This document shows positions 1 through 12,749 of a DNA stretch of 64,000 bases, piece after piece. Every line of letters starts with the position of its first letter. Within the stretch, counting starts at the first letter, position 1. The position numbers and the translations under genes are program-made. The notes under the pieces were generated by a model. The model did no database searches and was not told the origin of the DNA. It worked only from the letters and a program-made list of their open reading frames with translations. Origin of the DNA: Trileptium ribeirensis (lineage: Eukaryota > Nematoda > Enoplea > Enoplida > Thoracostomopsidae); NCBI GenBank assembly GCA_030248225.1, contig JASANE010030200.1, positions 94,796-158,795 on the forward strand. The letters run 5' to 3'.

Positions 1-2612
1 TGTTAAACACGATTATGCAACCTTATTCACGATTCTACGCGTGCACCTTGCTATATTTATCCATTCACGGAATTGTACCATGAACCTTTGTTAATAGCAG
101 CCCAAGTAGATAATCTTATCTCGTGCAAAATTCACTCTAGGAATTTAGCTGAAATTTTGCTAAATAGCAGTAGAGATACAATCTTCCGAATATAACCTTA
201 AAATTTATTAATGTTCTATTAGCTCCATGAATTCGTTGAGTCGAAAGTGACCCACTTTGAGCTTTAATTTAGTATATTTCGAAATTCCCTCGAACAATTT
301 TGTTTAAAATGAGTATTGCACTGAGTTATATATACATGTTTGGTCTTTCAAAGACCATAAACTTGGACGGATTCAACCTGGTTGGGTTGTCCGGTGACTC
401 AAGAGCGGCTCGCTCCCGCCCAAAATTTATATCGCCGCATAAATCAAAATTTCGTCTAGGAATTTTGATGATTTTTATTTGCAAATAGAAAGCCGTCAGG
501 CATTCCATTTGAGCTATGGCAAGGCCATGGCTCGTTCAAAATTTACAATAAATTTAAACCCTAGCGTAGCAAAAAACGCTCAGGTTTTTACACAAATTTA
601 CACAGATATAGGTTGAGTATAAGCACATCCATAGGTGAGCTTTAGATTCAATTTCATAGTGGCAGTCATAGTCCTCCTGCTTACTCCATTTGTTTTAATG
701 TCACCAAATGAGTCTCGAGGCTCCGATACGCCGTTCCTGCAATAGTAATATCAAATTTACCAATGTTGGTAAATTTGCCTGCGCACGGCAATATTTTGTG
801 TGCAAATTTTATCAACATCGCGAGATGCGTAAGAACCGGTGACCCGATCGTCAGAAATCAAAATTATCTCAAGCCCAGCCTCTGTCTAAATTTTCTCAAA
901 GAATGGCAGTTGTAAGCTTTGTCCAAAAGTCCTGAAAATGACACATGTTTATGCATTTGTATGATATATTTATACTAATTATGTAAAGCCACTGATGTAA
1001 AGAACTGGCGTAAAATGTCGCATTGGAACACCCATAACAAGTGGTTCATCAGCTTAGGAGGGTGGCCATACTACATTAGTACCATCACTTCGCAGCGATG
1101 ACGAGCAACCTAACCAAAGTGGCACAATGATTTTTAAGAAAGAGAGTTCGGACATACAATAATGCTCAGAATTAGTTAATTAGGTTAAGTATTGTAACCG
1201 GGCCGAGCTCGTGAAAATTGGGGTAGCCCCAGAGAGTTTCATTGCTTCGGCATTGGTCTACTTGCGGAGTGCTTTTCGTGTTCGAATGAGGACTAGTTAA
1301 GCACCCCAATAGTTACTTTAAGGAGATACACATGGAAAGAACTAAATGAACAATTTTCTACGACCGCTTCGTTTCGGCACTGAGCCGCCAAGAATTGCGG
1401 TAGTGCGTAGATCTTTTTTTTTGCAAAGTTGGACACATTTGTGTATAGTACATTCATTAACCTTGGGTTCGAAGTGGTCCTTAAGCCTTCCCAAATTTAT
1501 TTAGGTTATATTGCTACGATGCTAACTACTTTATGACAGGAAGAATTAGTTTGAGCGTCAACAATAGGAACTAAGGGCTGAGACAACACATCAGCCGCAC
1601 CTATACTGTTAGCGAAAAGAATAGGAAAAGAGTCGTAAGGATTACTGATGGTTTGAAATGGACTCTCGATACCGGTACCCGTTCTCCGGCAAAGTTACTG
1701 GGATTATTCAAGTTCCAAGTTACTGATAAATTTTCTTGTTACTCCCTTTTACAGTACTGATAAATTTTCTTGTTACTCCCTTTTTCAGTATCTTGAATGA
1801 GGCACGAAAAATACTTTATTATGGATCAGCTCAGAGTTTCAGCAGCGATGAGCGCAGTGATTTACATTATCAAAATTATCTGTATTGTAAGATGATTTAG
1901 CATCATATTTAAAAATCCGACTTTTGCGTAGTAGTCATAAACCCTAAGACACTTTTTTAAGAAGGGACACAACGACATCGCTGTTGTGCTTCAGACACGT
2001 CGTTGTAGGAATTAGACCCAGATTAGTAGAAAATAGTGACATCCCGACTGTTTTGTTTCAGAAGAGGCCGACCAATTTTTCACTCTTCGCTCGTAGAGCA
2101 GGCAACGTGAACCCCGTGAGAAGAGATCAACTTTTACTAAAATCGTACCCGATGTTACATCCACTTGTATTTTTGCACTACTCTCCCCGAAACCGATCCG
2201 TAGTATCGGACCTCATAAGAACCTCAAATCCGTTTAAAATTTGCAATTTAGCAATCTTCCCTGGACCCGGCTCGATCTAGCGCCTTCGTAAAGCTGTACA
2301 AATTGAAACAAAATTTCCATGGTAAAATTTAATATTAATTTCCCCCACATTTAATAAGCTAAGCATCATGTTCAAAATGAGAGGCGATATTTCTTAGGAA
2401 ATAGTACTTTAAATAAACTCTTTTAAAGTCAGATTTTGGGTCCCAATCTACTTTTGCCGGGACCTCCGAGTCAATAAATAAGACATCGGTACTGCGCACA
2501 CCTTGTTCGTAGTGGTTCACGAGTGGCATTGAAACGGCCGTGCACGTTAATTATGTTTTGGAGTTACAACTGCGCCGAGATTGAACATTAAAATATACAC
2601 ATATATATGTAT
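1..2612. other. No recognised gene, left edge
   Basis: AT-rich sequence with only short, unconserved open frames on both strands (longest about 100 codons at 1984-2280, no recognisable domain). Earlier exons of UBE2G1 were looked for here and not found. The only clear structure is a 34-bp tandem duplication at 1721-1788. Confidence 0.5.
1721..1788. repeat. 34-bp perfect-length tandem duplication
   Basis: Two adjacent 34-bp units (1721-1754 and 1755-1788), each beginning TACTGATAAATTTTCTTG and ending in a T-run followed by CAG. They differ at one position (TTTTACAG versus TTTTTCAG). A recent local duplication is inferred. The pyrimidine tract plus CAG looks like a splice acceptor, but nothing coding follows. 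Confidence 0.8.
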
Positions 2613-3654
2613 ATATACACCAGGGAGTAACCGGAATTCCGGTTCCGGCGAAAATCGTGTTCCGGTTGCGGTAATATATATTATACAACCAAGCAAAAGA
2701 AAAGATTAACTAACCAATTTGCCGTGTGAAACGTAAGTAGGGCACATAATTTGAGCAGGAATTTTTCATAATAACCTGCAGGAGTTTGTTAAATCAAAGC
2801 CAGGCCGATGCTTGTAGCAGCTATTTCACACATTCAGAAGTCTGCGGGATACTTTCGAATTATACCGGTCCAACTCGGTAACAGAGTATGGCTAACGTAG
2901 AAGTACTTAGCCTATGCTTGGCTAACATAAATTGCGTCAAGCACCAGCCGGTGCGCTTTAAACTTTGTAAATCAGGTGAAATTGAAGTAACGTTATCTGC
3001 AACGCAAGCAGAAACTGCTTCCTTGGCAATGAACTGTATTTATTGAAACTGTGCGAGCAGCATCACAGTGTGTCTCTTTTAGCATTCTGATTAGAAAGTT
3101 ATCATCATTATCATCTAACTGACGGGCACTGTTTGTCCAACGCTAGCCTAAACAGTGTCTCTGACCACTGATCAGAAAATTACCTTCTATCTATTATTTT
3201 ATCTTAGAATCATATAAACCAATAATTTTAAGTTTCCTACAGAAGAACATGCAACAAACGTATGTGTAGTAAAGGGAGGCGACTGGAGACAGAGCGAAAG
3301 TGTGTATTCTACGCTTCAAGCTTTGTAAGCATATTCGATTTGACGCAGTATACGCAGTGGTGTATAGTGGAAGACATTTTTTGCTCTGAATGTCCAAAAA
3401 CCGACATATTTGATCGATAAATAAACATTATTAGCTTCCTCAGTCTCTTTAAAGTTTCAGAAAGGTAATAATACCATCGTAATACATTAAGTTTAATGTA
3501 AAAGTTATTTTTAATACATCTTAAATCCACTATACCTTCATTTCTTCCGTCATCTGTTTTACTACATATAAATTTCGAAGACCAGGTTCCGGATCCGGTT
3601 TAAATGGACGGTTCCTGTTGCTGGTTCCGGTTCCGGTTATTCCCTGATATACAC
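2613..3654. mobile_element. Non-autonomous hAT-like DNA transposon with 8-bp TSD
   Basis: The element spans 2621-3646 (1,026 bp). Its left end reads CAGGGAGTAACCGGAA and the reverse complement of its right end reads CAGGGAATAACCGGAA, so 15 of 16 terminal bases match. Inside both ends lie runs of CCGGTT/CCGGAA. It is flanked by an identical 8-bp duplication ATATACAC (2613-2620 and 3647-3654). Termini starting CAGGG with 8-bp TSDs are hallmarks of the hAT superfamily. No transposase open frame is visible inside; short frames such as 3309-3530 on the - strand show no domain. It is therefore a deletion derivative or MITE moved in trans. Confidence 0.85.
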
Positions 3655-6600
3655 ATATATGTGTATATACGTATATATATTTATCTAGTTCTGTTCTCAT
3701 TTATATCCGTGCCGAGCAGGGATGACGTTACGGAATGCAAGCAATTTGCAACCGCGCCGAAATCAGTACGAATGGACTCCAAATTCACGTCACTTTTCCC
3801 CCCAAAACCATGTTGCGGTTTATATCATCCCTGCATAATTGCGCGTATTGAGTTGTGTGTATAATAACTGCATTCCCGGGAGTGCCAAATCCGACCCAGG
3901 AACAGTGCAACAGCATTTCTTGAACCCGTTTCGCATTAGTAGATCAAGTGCAACTTTTTTAGGATTCTAGGACGAAAGAGTATCTGTAATCCAGTAAACT
4001 AGGATTTTACTTACTGTCATGTCATGTCATTCGAACTAGTCGCATTGTTTAGGAGTCGTGCATTATGATTGCATTGTACCATTATTCTTGTTGTATGATG
4101 CCAATCTATCGTTATCAATGTATAGTTGTATTATGTACCGTTCATTTGTATACCAGAGTATTGATTTATCATTGTTTTTGATTTAACGTAGGATGGGATA
4201 GGTGTAGTCGAGTCGCATTTTTAAGCTCCACATTCTTGGAGCATGTCTTGACCCTAAGTCCTACCTTTTCACTGCGATTAGCCGCCTTTAGCTTACCTGA
4301 ACCCGCCCAATGAAGTTTTGTTATTGCTATTATCATTCTTGCCATTTATACGAAAGTGTCTAGTTTTCCATTGGCGCCCGGCTAACTAGCCCGCGCGAAC
4401 TATTTCTATACAGTGAAGTAAGCTCAACCGTCGTCAGAGTATTCGCTAGAATCAAGGAAATTAGCTGAACATACGGCTGTGGCCGTTCAAGCAGGAAGAT
4501 GATGACCCAAGATTTACCCTAACCCTTTTCGTCGAACCGTGACCACTCTGTTCGTGTACTGTAATTGTAACGCTCATTGTGTTTCCTCTGTGAGTATATT
4601 CGCATATGCCGAATTGTATAATTGTATTGCCTCATTCCTTTACCGAGTGCGTATCCGATTACCTTATCAATAAATAACTATTGAAAACCCTTTGTGTTCT
4701 CGTGTTGTTGATGGCTTATGTAGCGATATGTATCAAAAAGCGGTTTGAGAAATCGTCGCCTCATTCGACGGCCAGCGTTCAGGGTTGACGTCGAAAAGAT
4801 CGCAAGTCTTAGCGCGGTTTGCCGATTCTTCAAGATGTGATTACGAATCGTGCTTCGTGGATTTTCTCTACAAGATTCCCTCGCCAGCCTGAAACAAGAT
4901 TAGAAGGCACCGCGTGCCAATTAAGCGTCAGTGTTTAGTCGAACAGTTACAATCTGACGTTAAAAGTTTAGGGATTGTCGGACCCTAGTGATGGCTACTG
5001 GCCAAAATAACTAATAGTCGGTTGAAACTTCCAGGTGGAACTAGAATAGGGAATAGTGGTATGGTCTGTTTGGCCTGTGATCAGGTGACGGAGCCAACTT
5101 CCTTAGGACCTCAAAGATAATACCACGTAGACTATGTACGCAACCCGTCCTTCAGAATCGGAACACATCCTGTGAAGCTAACGGCTTGCTAAGCTCCGTT
5201 TCTTGAGACTGACCAAGAAAAATGAGTCAATTAGGTCCTGCCTCGAGGTGACGATGGGTTCGTATCGGCATTGCGTTTTGAAAGCGCGCAATACAACAGC
5301 GCAATGGCTCTGTTTCACATATTACACACAAAAGTTCATGGTGTGATTGCATACTGGATAAAGGTGGAAGCCTGTGCGATATATTTTCTAGCCTATGCAC
5401 AGGACCGAAATTTTAACTGGGGGGTGGGGCTTTCAGCTACCCCTAGCTCCAACCTGGGGAATATCCCCAGCTTATCTGGAGGGAAACTGTACCCCCACGT
5501 CAACTGGAGATGTTTATAATTGCATTTTTCGTGTTTTTCATTATTTGCAACATGTATATATATCGTTGTTTTTGTTACGTATTTATTTAAGTACCAAAAA
5601 TGTATTTCTGCAGGCAGCACTTTCTTTCGCTTAGGTTTTTGTCACAAATAGTGGAAATATAAGGAGCAGTAGTATTGATTCTTGTTATAAAAGTTTTTTG
5701 TTAGGAGAATGATTTTGGTGTTGCCTCATAATACTTGGGTGACGGACGCTTCGAGATTTACCTGGAGACCGTCGAAATGCTAGAGAAGGTTGAAAATCCT
5801 GCTTTAAGCTCACTGTGCGGAGGGGCCAGATTCTGTATGTAAAATACGTTCTTGTATAACTGTTATATCTACCAGAAACACTGCTTGTTGATTTATGGCG
5901 TCTGTCACTGAGTCCGTCAAATAAGGCGAATCCATTTTGTTTTCGCCTTCGTTTAAATATGTTGTTTCCGAACGCAGTTTAATTAAAACCCAACAGTGAT
6001 TACGTACATTCATCATTTAGATATTCTTGGTATAAGAAAGATATGTTAAAACAGACTTTCTATGGTTGTGCTGCAGTTATTTATCAAGATGTTGCAAGAA
6101 CTAACCTATATGCTACTATTGTATATACTATATTTAAATAAACTGCTATCAGTAATCCTGCACTTTTGGAACAGCAGTACTCGTCAAAAATTACTGTTGT
6201 TCAAAAGAAATTTCTTCTACAGATAAATTGTATTGTAAATTAGAACACTATGAGCGAGACCCTCGCTCGCATTGTGTCAGTCATTTTTGGCAAGTACTTT
6301 ATCTGCCAAAGCTATCAGAACTATTGATTTACTCTGCCTTCATTAAGTTAGTCTTCAGATGGTATTGGTGCAATTTAGTTTACATTATTAAGCGTAATAT
6401 GAGTTTTCAAGATTAGGCTTTCCTCTTTGTAGGAATCGCTGTTCTTGAATATTCTCCGGGGGAAGCAAAAAATTTTGCCATAAGTCTCCAAATCGTGGGG
6501 CACCAGTTTTTGCTATGTGGCACCAAAAATGCCAGTTCCTCTTACCCATCCACCCCCGCCCCCACTTTAGAGAAGCCAGATACAATTCAGTCGTCAAAAT

Positions 6601-6785
6601 ACGTGGCTTTTTATGTATGATTAATTTGATTTTTGTGAACCAGTGTGCAATCGGCCAATCTGGTGCCCGAAGTTAATAATGCAACAGAAGGTCTTTTTGG
6701 CTGTATGTTGAATCATAAATATAACTTTGTTTCATATAAACCATCACATACATTTTCATAATCTGAATTCTTATTTATGTTTAAG
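3655..6785. other. No recognised gene
   Basis: No coding segment with a recognisable domain on either strand. The upstream UBE2G1 exon (expected to end in His-Pro-Asn plus one base of the next codon) was sought here and not seen. An AATAAA lies at 4669-4674 in a stretch that reads like mobile-element UTR, but no repeat partner is present in the window. Confidence 0.4.
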
Positions 6786-6840
6786 TATCCAAAGATGGTG
6801 AATTATGTGTCTCAATTCTTCATGAGCCTGGTGATGACAG
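6786..6840 (+). CDS. UBE2G1 exon carrying the catalytic cysteine
   Basis: This 55-bp internal exon belongs to a ubiquitin-conjugating enzyme E2 of the UBE2G1 type, which takes ubiquitin from E1 as a thioester and works with E3 ligases in protein turnover. It is bounded by an AG acceptor (TTTAAG) and a GTACGT donor. Read with one base from the previous exon it encodes VSKDGELCVSILHEPGDD. The Cys in ELCVSILHEPG is the thioester-forming residue of class III E2s, and the HEPG stretch opens the acidic loop that distinguishes UBE2G/UBE2R enzymes. The exon ends two bases into an Arg codon (AG|A), which the exon at 16500 completes exactly. A TA-flanked MITE lies 44 bp downstream. Upstream exons for the N-terminal helix and the HPN motif were not located and probably lie outside the window. 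Confidence 0.88.
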
Positions 6841-6884
6841 GTACGTTTGATATAAAATTGCCATTGGTAAAATGTACTACGTAG

Positions 6885-7016
6885 CGGACAGAAATATAAT
6901 CAAATCTTTCATGAATATTTTTAAATTTCTAGAAGTTAATAGCTGTTCAGTATGCTACACACAATTCTTTCGCGAACATGATTTATTCTTGAACAATTTG
7001 CATTAATTTCTGTCCG
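6885..7016. mobile_element. Tc1/mariner-type MITE (copy 1, 132 bp)
   Basis: The terminal inverted repeats begin CGGACAGAAAT at both ends and stay similar for roughly 30 bp (inner ATTAATGCAAAT versus ATAATCAAAT). A TA(G) flanks both sides. It is closely related to the element at 53133-53244. It has no coding capacity and would depend on a transposase encoded elsewhere. It sits just inside the intron after the UBE2G1 catalytic exon. Confidence 0.75.
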
Positions 7017-9029
7017 TAGCTATGTACACCCGCAAAGCATGTTTCGGTGACGAAGTCATCGGTCGCTAATAAGTTATTTGCTTTAGCACTGATGTTTCTT
7101 GTTTTTCGTATCATGGTTTTGTAGTGAGCCATTTGATACAAGACAGGTTTTGCATTAATGTAACGTAATGTTCAAAAATATTGGCAGAGTATTCGTTCCA
7201 GCTTTTCGTCTCTCTTTAAGCAGGTAATGTAAATACCATATTAAACATGAATTAGTCTGATTTGCGATTTTTATCCCTCACTTAGCACAATAAATATACT
7301 TGAATCTATAGAATCTTATATCGTATAGTAAAAGTTCAAGCTTTAAAAACTGTGCATATCGCTCATGACAGTTACTAACAAGCCAAGTTAACTTCCTTTC
7401 ACCAGTATCAGGATCTCGGAGTCACAATTCGAACATCATTTTAGCGTATAATTTGACATTTCTGTATAGGGACATACCATATGGCCTACCAACAGACAGA
7501 TTTTTTGCCTAATTAGTTTTCTTAAATTTTTAATTACGCGTGTGCTCCTATTATGCTTGTAGACAACTGAAAATACGGTGAAATTTGAAGCTGAGAATGG
7601 AATTAAAATTTGAAATTCTGTTTAAGTTTTTATATTCTGAGCTTATCAGTAAATAATTTAACTCGATAGTTTCGCGCTGCACACTTCGCTATATACCCAA
7701 TATAAACAAAGCTTTTAGCAAAATCCTTTATCAGTGACAAGTTATGCGTCGTTCACGTTAACGTGTGTGCAGCTGCTGCACACCGTAGCCAGTATGGTCT
7801 TTACGAATCCACGCAGGTAGGGTTGACTGCAATGGTGAAGCCTAATGCCCTCTTTGTGCAATGGGTATCGCGGTAGCTTCGTTAAGTGTACCAACAACAA
7901 CCATTGCAGACGAGTAATTTACGCCGTGCAGCCGCATCGACATTTGCACTGTAATTTGCAATGAAAACATCAATTACGTCAAAGTGTAATATCGACGTAA
8001 CGCTGCGTAACGCGACGTAATTTATTTTCTATGCAATTACTTTGCAAACACAATGGAATTGAGACCTTAATTATACTTAATCTTTAATCCAGGTCACCAC
8101 AAGAACAGACGTTTCAAATACACCAACTCGAGTTTTAACAACAGAGAAAAGGAACGATTAGGCGAACTTGCCTTTCGAACAGCTTACGGGGTCCCGGTAG
8201 ACTGAGCTTGGGACTAAATTTTGAGCTTTTCCCAAGGCGAAGCTTTGTTCAATTTACTATGCGGGTTGTGCCTATGATCTTAACCGAAACGAGTAACATT
8301 AGTGGTGAGGCCTCGTAAGCCGTCGGCATTACTCGCATGGTGCCAAAAACCTACGTTATTTTGACTTGAAGAACGTTCCGAAACGAGCTCACCTTGGAAT
8401 TAAAATTTAACTGTTATTTCGAGCAATTTCTGCTCGACGAAACGAGGCGGTAAACGGAGGCCCCGGTTGATAAGACAACCATAGCCAATTTTCTAGCTTA
8501 ATCCTACTCCGTTTGCTGGCTTAAGTTGTTTGATTCGCAATTTCTAACTGATTTCTGAGCACAGTTCGATTAGGGCTGAGGGAGTCTTTTGACTCCTAAT
8601 AACTTCTCAATTTGGCGCTATTACTCAGTGTAATTTTGCGCAGGGGCAGAACTCGACCTTACGTATCAATTTTCTAGGACCGGGTCAACGGTCCTTACAA
8701 AAATGGTCCGTCGGGCCAAGGCCCGATAGACTCGACGTCGCAGATAGCGACTTCAATAACCTTGAAATTTAAAACGTTTTCGTTGGCAATATTACTTATC
8801 AACGCTGGGGAAATTAATATTTTCCTTTCCTCAGCTAAACAACGTGCGAAAACAAGACCAAAACAGACTTACGAAAATAGTCTACCTTATCAAATTTGGG
8901 CTGCATTCCGAACGACAGTGGTGTGGCTCGGGTTTGTACTGCCTACAACTTTTGGACGGGCCACGGCTTTGCCGGTCTCAGTAGCTTAAACGAAAGGCCT
9001 AAAGGGCCTCTATATACATGAGAAAAATC

Positions 9030-9720
9030 ATTAAGCTTCCTGGAACGAATATCGAGTTATTATCGTATAAAGTTAGGGTAAGGACGGATCCCTATCGGGC
9101 CGTCGGGTTTAGGATCCCAACATAATAAAGTTGAATTTTATGGTGATATCTAAAAGTAGACATACTTACGAAGAAACAGCGGAATTTTCACCAAGATTCC
9201 TGGAGGGAATCTTGAAATATTTTAATCTTAACCATGTATTTACGTTTTTGGCAGGGTCAGGCACTTCCAGGCCATCGGATTTGTAATTCCAACCCGGTCC
9301 ATTAGCGGACATCCCTACGAAGAAACAGCGAAAGTTTCAGCAAAATTCCTGGAGAGGTTCTTAAAATATTTTACTTTTAGTCTTGATTTCACCTTTTTGG
9401 TGGGATCAGACCCTTCAGGGTCGTCGGGTCTGGGGTCTTGACTCGAAATCTATGTGTTTTATAGTCCTATTCGTTAGTAGACCGTGCTACGAAGAAACTG
9501 CCAAAATTTGAGTATAGTTCCTGGAGTAGATCCTAAGATAATTAAATTTTCACATTTTGTTGGGGACATGCCCCTTTAGGGTCGTCGGGTTTGTGTTCCC
9601 GGTGTAGTATTTAAACGTTTCAATCGCTAAATCGCTAGCTCGAATCCTCCTCGAGATCCATGTAGAATTTCAGCTAAATTCCTGGGACAGTTCTCTAGAT
9701 AAACCGAGTTTCCTATCTTA
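9030..9720. repeat. Degenerate tandem array, about 160-bp period, five units
   Basis: The landmark TTCCTGGA/TTCCTGGG recurs near 9039, 9199, 9348, 9520 and 9681, at spacings of 160, 149, 172 and 161 bp. A second landmark, ACGAAGAAACAGC or close variants, recurs near 9168, 9317 and 9489. Units also share GGGTCGTCGGGT-like segments, some forming small hairpins (GACCC-TTCA-GGGTC near 9410). The units are well diverged, so the array is old. Confidence 0.75.
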
Positions 9721-12229
9721 GCAGGGGCGAGCCGTCACGCGCACGGGACATCATGTCGGTATAAGGTTTTAACTTGCAACGTTGCCTACAGGACTACTAA
9801 CTTATTAATGAAGCTTAATCAGGTTTTGTTCACGTAAAACGATCCACAAATGCCAAGTAACTCCAATCAACAAAAACCAGTACAGCTGGACGGACTCTCG
9901 TCCAGGTGAAATCGTAAAACGCATAAAATCTTGAAAGCCATCTTTGGCAAATCCTAAATAGATCAGGCTTGTTCGTGTATGACCGTGGATGATCTGGAGT
10001 ACTAGTTGAGACGTCTTGTTTAGCCAATATACTTTCATGTAAAATGTTTGTTTAACCTCGGTCAGCTCAATACTCAAACTTTTCGATCCTAACTCAGCTC
10101 AGGGAAACATGTAAATTAAGTCTAAGCGTAAGTGTTACGCTTTCTTTGTGTACTAATCTTAATGACCGAGGGAGGTCCAGCACGACTTCGGGTGTTCAGT
10201 CAAATTATTCGAGCGGCCAGCTGAGACTACGGGTCGGCGGGACGGGCTAAAGCGGACAGGACTATCTTGTCAAAATCAAGCATGGACAGGGAGTCCACGG
10301 AGACTTAGCGTTACTTCTGATCGATGCGTTTTCTACTATATCCTAAGGGCTGCTACGGACGTACTTAACCTAACTGACTTCAATACTACGATGTCCTATG
10401 GTCGTCCCTCCCTGTCCACACTTACAGCGTTTGGGTCTTTGTTCCAGCATCCATCGCCCATCCGTACGCACGATCCAATGCAGAAGCCGAAGTCGAGAAA
10501 ACCATAAGACGTAAAACAAAGCCGAAACAAGCGATTCAGATAATAAGCGCTGGAGTCGGTCTGCAAAACGACCGAACTCCATGCTGCCGAAGTCGTACTG
10601 AACGCTGACTTGTTTGCGCATCTCTGCTTTTATATGAAATTTTAAATTAATTTTAAATTTCGGACCGTTAGAATGCTTATTCAGCACTTTTGGTCCGATT
10701 TCTGATTCAATATTATGAAATTAAATAAATATTGTTATCGGCCCAATTCCGATCACATTTTCGGAAATTTTGGGCCGATTTTATATAAACTTTATACGCA
10801 ATTCTAATGATTTACGACTTTGTTTACTATAAAATTTTATATAAAATTCCTAAACTTAATGTCAACCTCCTAGAAACTTTAGAAATTTCTACAAAACTAC
10901 GAACTTAAGCTACAAATTACATCCAGCACCAACTTTATACAAGCCATAGGCTTCTAATATGAATTCCATCAAGCTTGTTTACTCAACAACTCACTATACG
11001 GCGGCCCGGACAGTAACAAGCTAGGTCTAATATAAAATAAGCCTTAACTAATATGGATTTTATTAACGTCGACGACACCATAACTACAGATATGCAGCTC
11101 GTCATCTACTTCATTTTGGGCATTCTGAAAGTCCCTGAAAGTCATAAATAAACAAACTCCGATAGCGTACACAGGGTTAATATTAACTTCAAATTTAAAG
11201 TTTCGCATTTATGTGCGGTCAATATCAACTTCATATGAACTTAATTACCAGAAATTACTTTGCTGATAAGAGACGCCAGCTAACTGTGTGTTAGCTCAAT
11301 ATAAAAGTTATATTAACCGTTAAGAACTTCCAGCTAATTTAATATAAAGTTAACATCAAAAGCTGGATGTTAGAAGCAATCGTTTATTGACTTAACAGAC
11401 GCATCGTACAGAACTGCTACCTTATACCTGTATGTATACTGAAGGACTACCTGGCTGGCATACCGCTTTGATATCAATTTTATTAATTATTTGCTGAAGA
11501 CTATAATGTGAACTATATTGAATTCGAAAACGTGGACGCGGCTAAAGTAAACAAAAGAAGAAAAGCGAGGGCAAAGGTGTAAAAAGAGGGTCGGGGCTTC
11601 TGAGGAATGGCCGAAGTGCCAAAAGGAACCCGGATTCGGACTCAGCACGTCCGTCTGGTTAAAATGATATGTAACAGGGCCGTATTCGGTCTACAGGGGG
11701 GAAAATGAGCTTTTGGGGGAGGGTCCATGCCAAAAATTTCAAAAATCGGGGTGTTTAAACGGATCTCCTGGGTTCGGGGCATACTTTTCTGGGGTGTTCT
11801 GTGTATATTTGAATTAGTCTCGATACGGGGAATCTAATGAGGGGTGACACGCCTGTCGGGGCGTTACTTCTGAAACCTTCGTATGGGTGGGCACCTAAAA
11901 GTGGGCACAGCGGGACCGGTCCGGGCTCAAATTAAAGCCTCGGGTCTGGGGATTATAATGATACTTCGTATATATTTGTGTGATTAATATTCGTTAAGTT
12001 ATTTGATTAATCATATTCTACCGGCTTACGTACATACTAATTGGTCCCTAAGTCCGTGGATCCGGGTCGCATCTCCACGAAACCGGTCTCATTCGAAAGA
12101 CCGTGAAATTATCTATAAGAAGTGTTAAGCACTAAATTTTGAAATTCCCAACGGTTCCGGAGTTATGGACCGGAGCCGATATTTTCGGTTCCTAAATTTC
12201 ATAAATCTCTAATTTTATTTCTTATCTTA

Positions 12230-12433
12230 ACCAGCGCGAATGACCGCTGGTAAGTAATATTTCGTAAAGTTATAAATTACCAGTGTGGCGAGCACTGGTA
12301 AATTTTATAATCTCGGTTTGCACTTATAATTTTCAGAAAATTCACTCAATTGCTGTTCGCTTTCGAGCGAGCAGCCACCCTTTTTTGTGGTCCTCCTTCG
12401 TGAGAACGGTCGTGACGGGTGTCCGTCACGGCC
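12230..12433. other. Cluster of three stem-loops
   Basis: 12230-12251: stem ACCAGCG/CGCTGGT with an 8-nt loop. 12277-12301: stem TTACCAGTG/CACTGGTAA (9 bp, 7-nt loop), extended outward by A/T-rich pairing. 12408-12433: stem GGTCGTGACGG/CCGTCACGGCC (11 bp with one G-T) and a GTGT tetraloop. The first two are variants of one ACCAG-type hairpin about 47 bp apart. Function is unknown; they lie in the long UBE2G1 intron. Confidence 0.65.
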
Positions 12434-12749
12434 AGTTATTTCGATAAAGATTTGTAACTAATTTCGTGGTCCTACCACTCGGGGTAGGGCAATTTCTACT
12501 GGGTCCACTTGTACTGGGTGCAACGGGGGAGTCGTACCGTCCTAAAATTCCCTACAAATCGAGTATGGCAAGGGCTCGTATACTCACGTTCTGCACCTAT
12601 AAAACACCAGCTTGCAGGCGTAAAATCTCTAAAATTCCTCCTGAAAACATGTCAAATACGTTACGCTCTATGGATCGTACTTCCAGCTTAAAAATTACAA
12701 AAATGCAACACAGTATGACAAACAGAGTACATAAAGTCATAGTAAAACG

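Noticed and set aside
4500..4740. Possible solo LTR (AATAAA followed by a TTGTGTTCTCGTG-like end)
   Set aside because: No second copy, no TG...CA boundary and no target duplication could be identified in the window.
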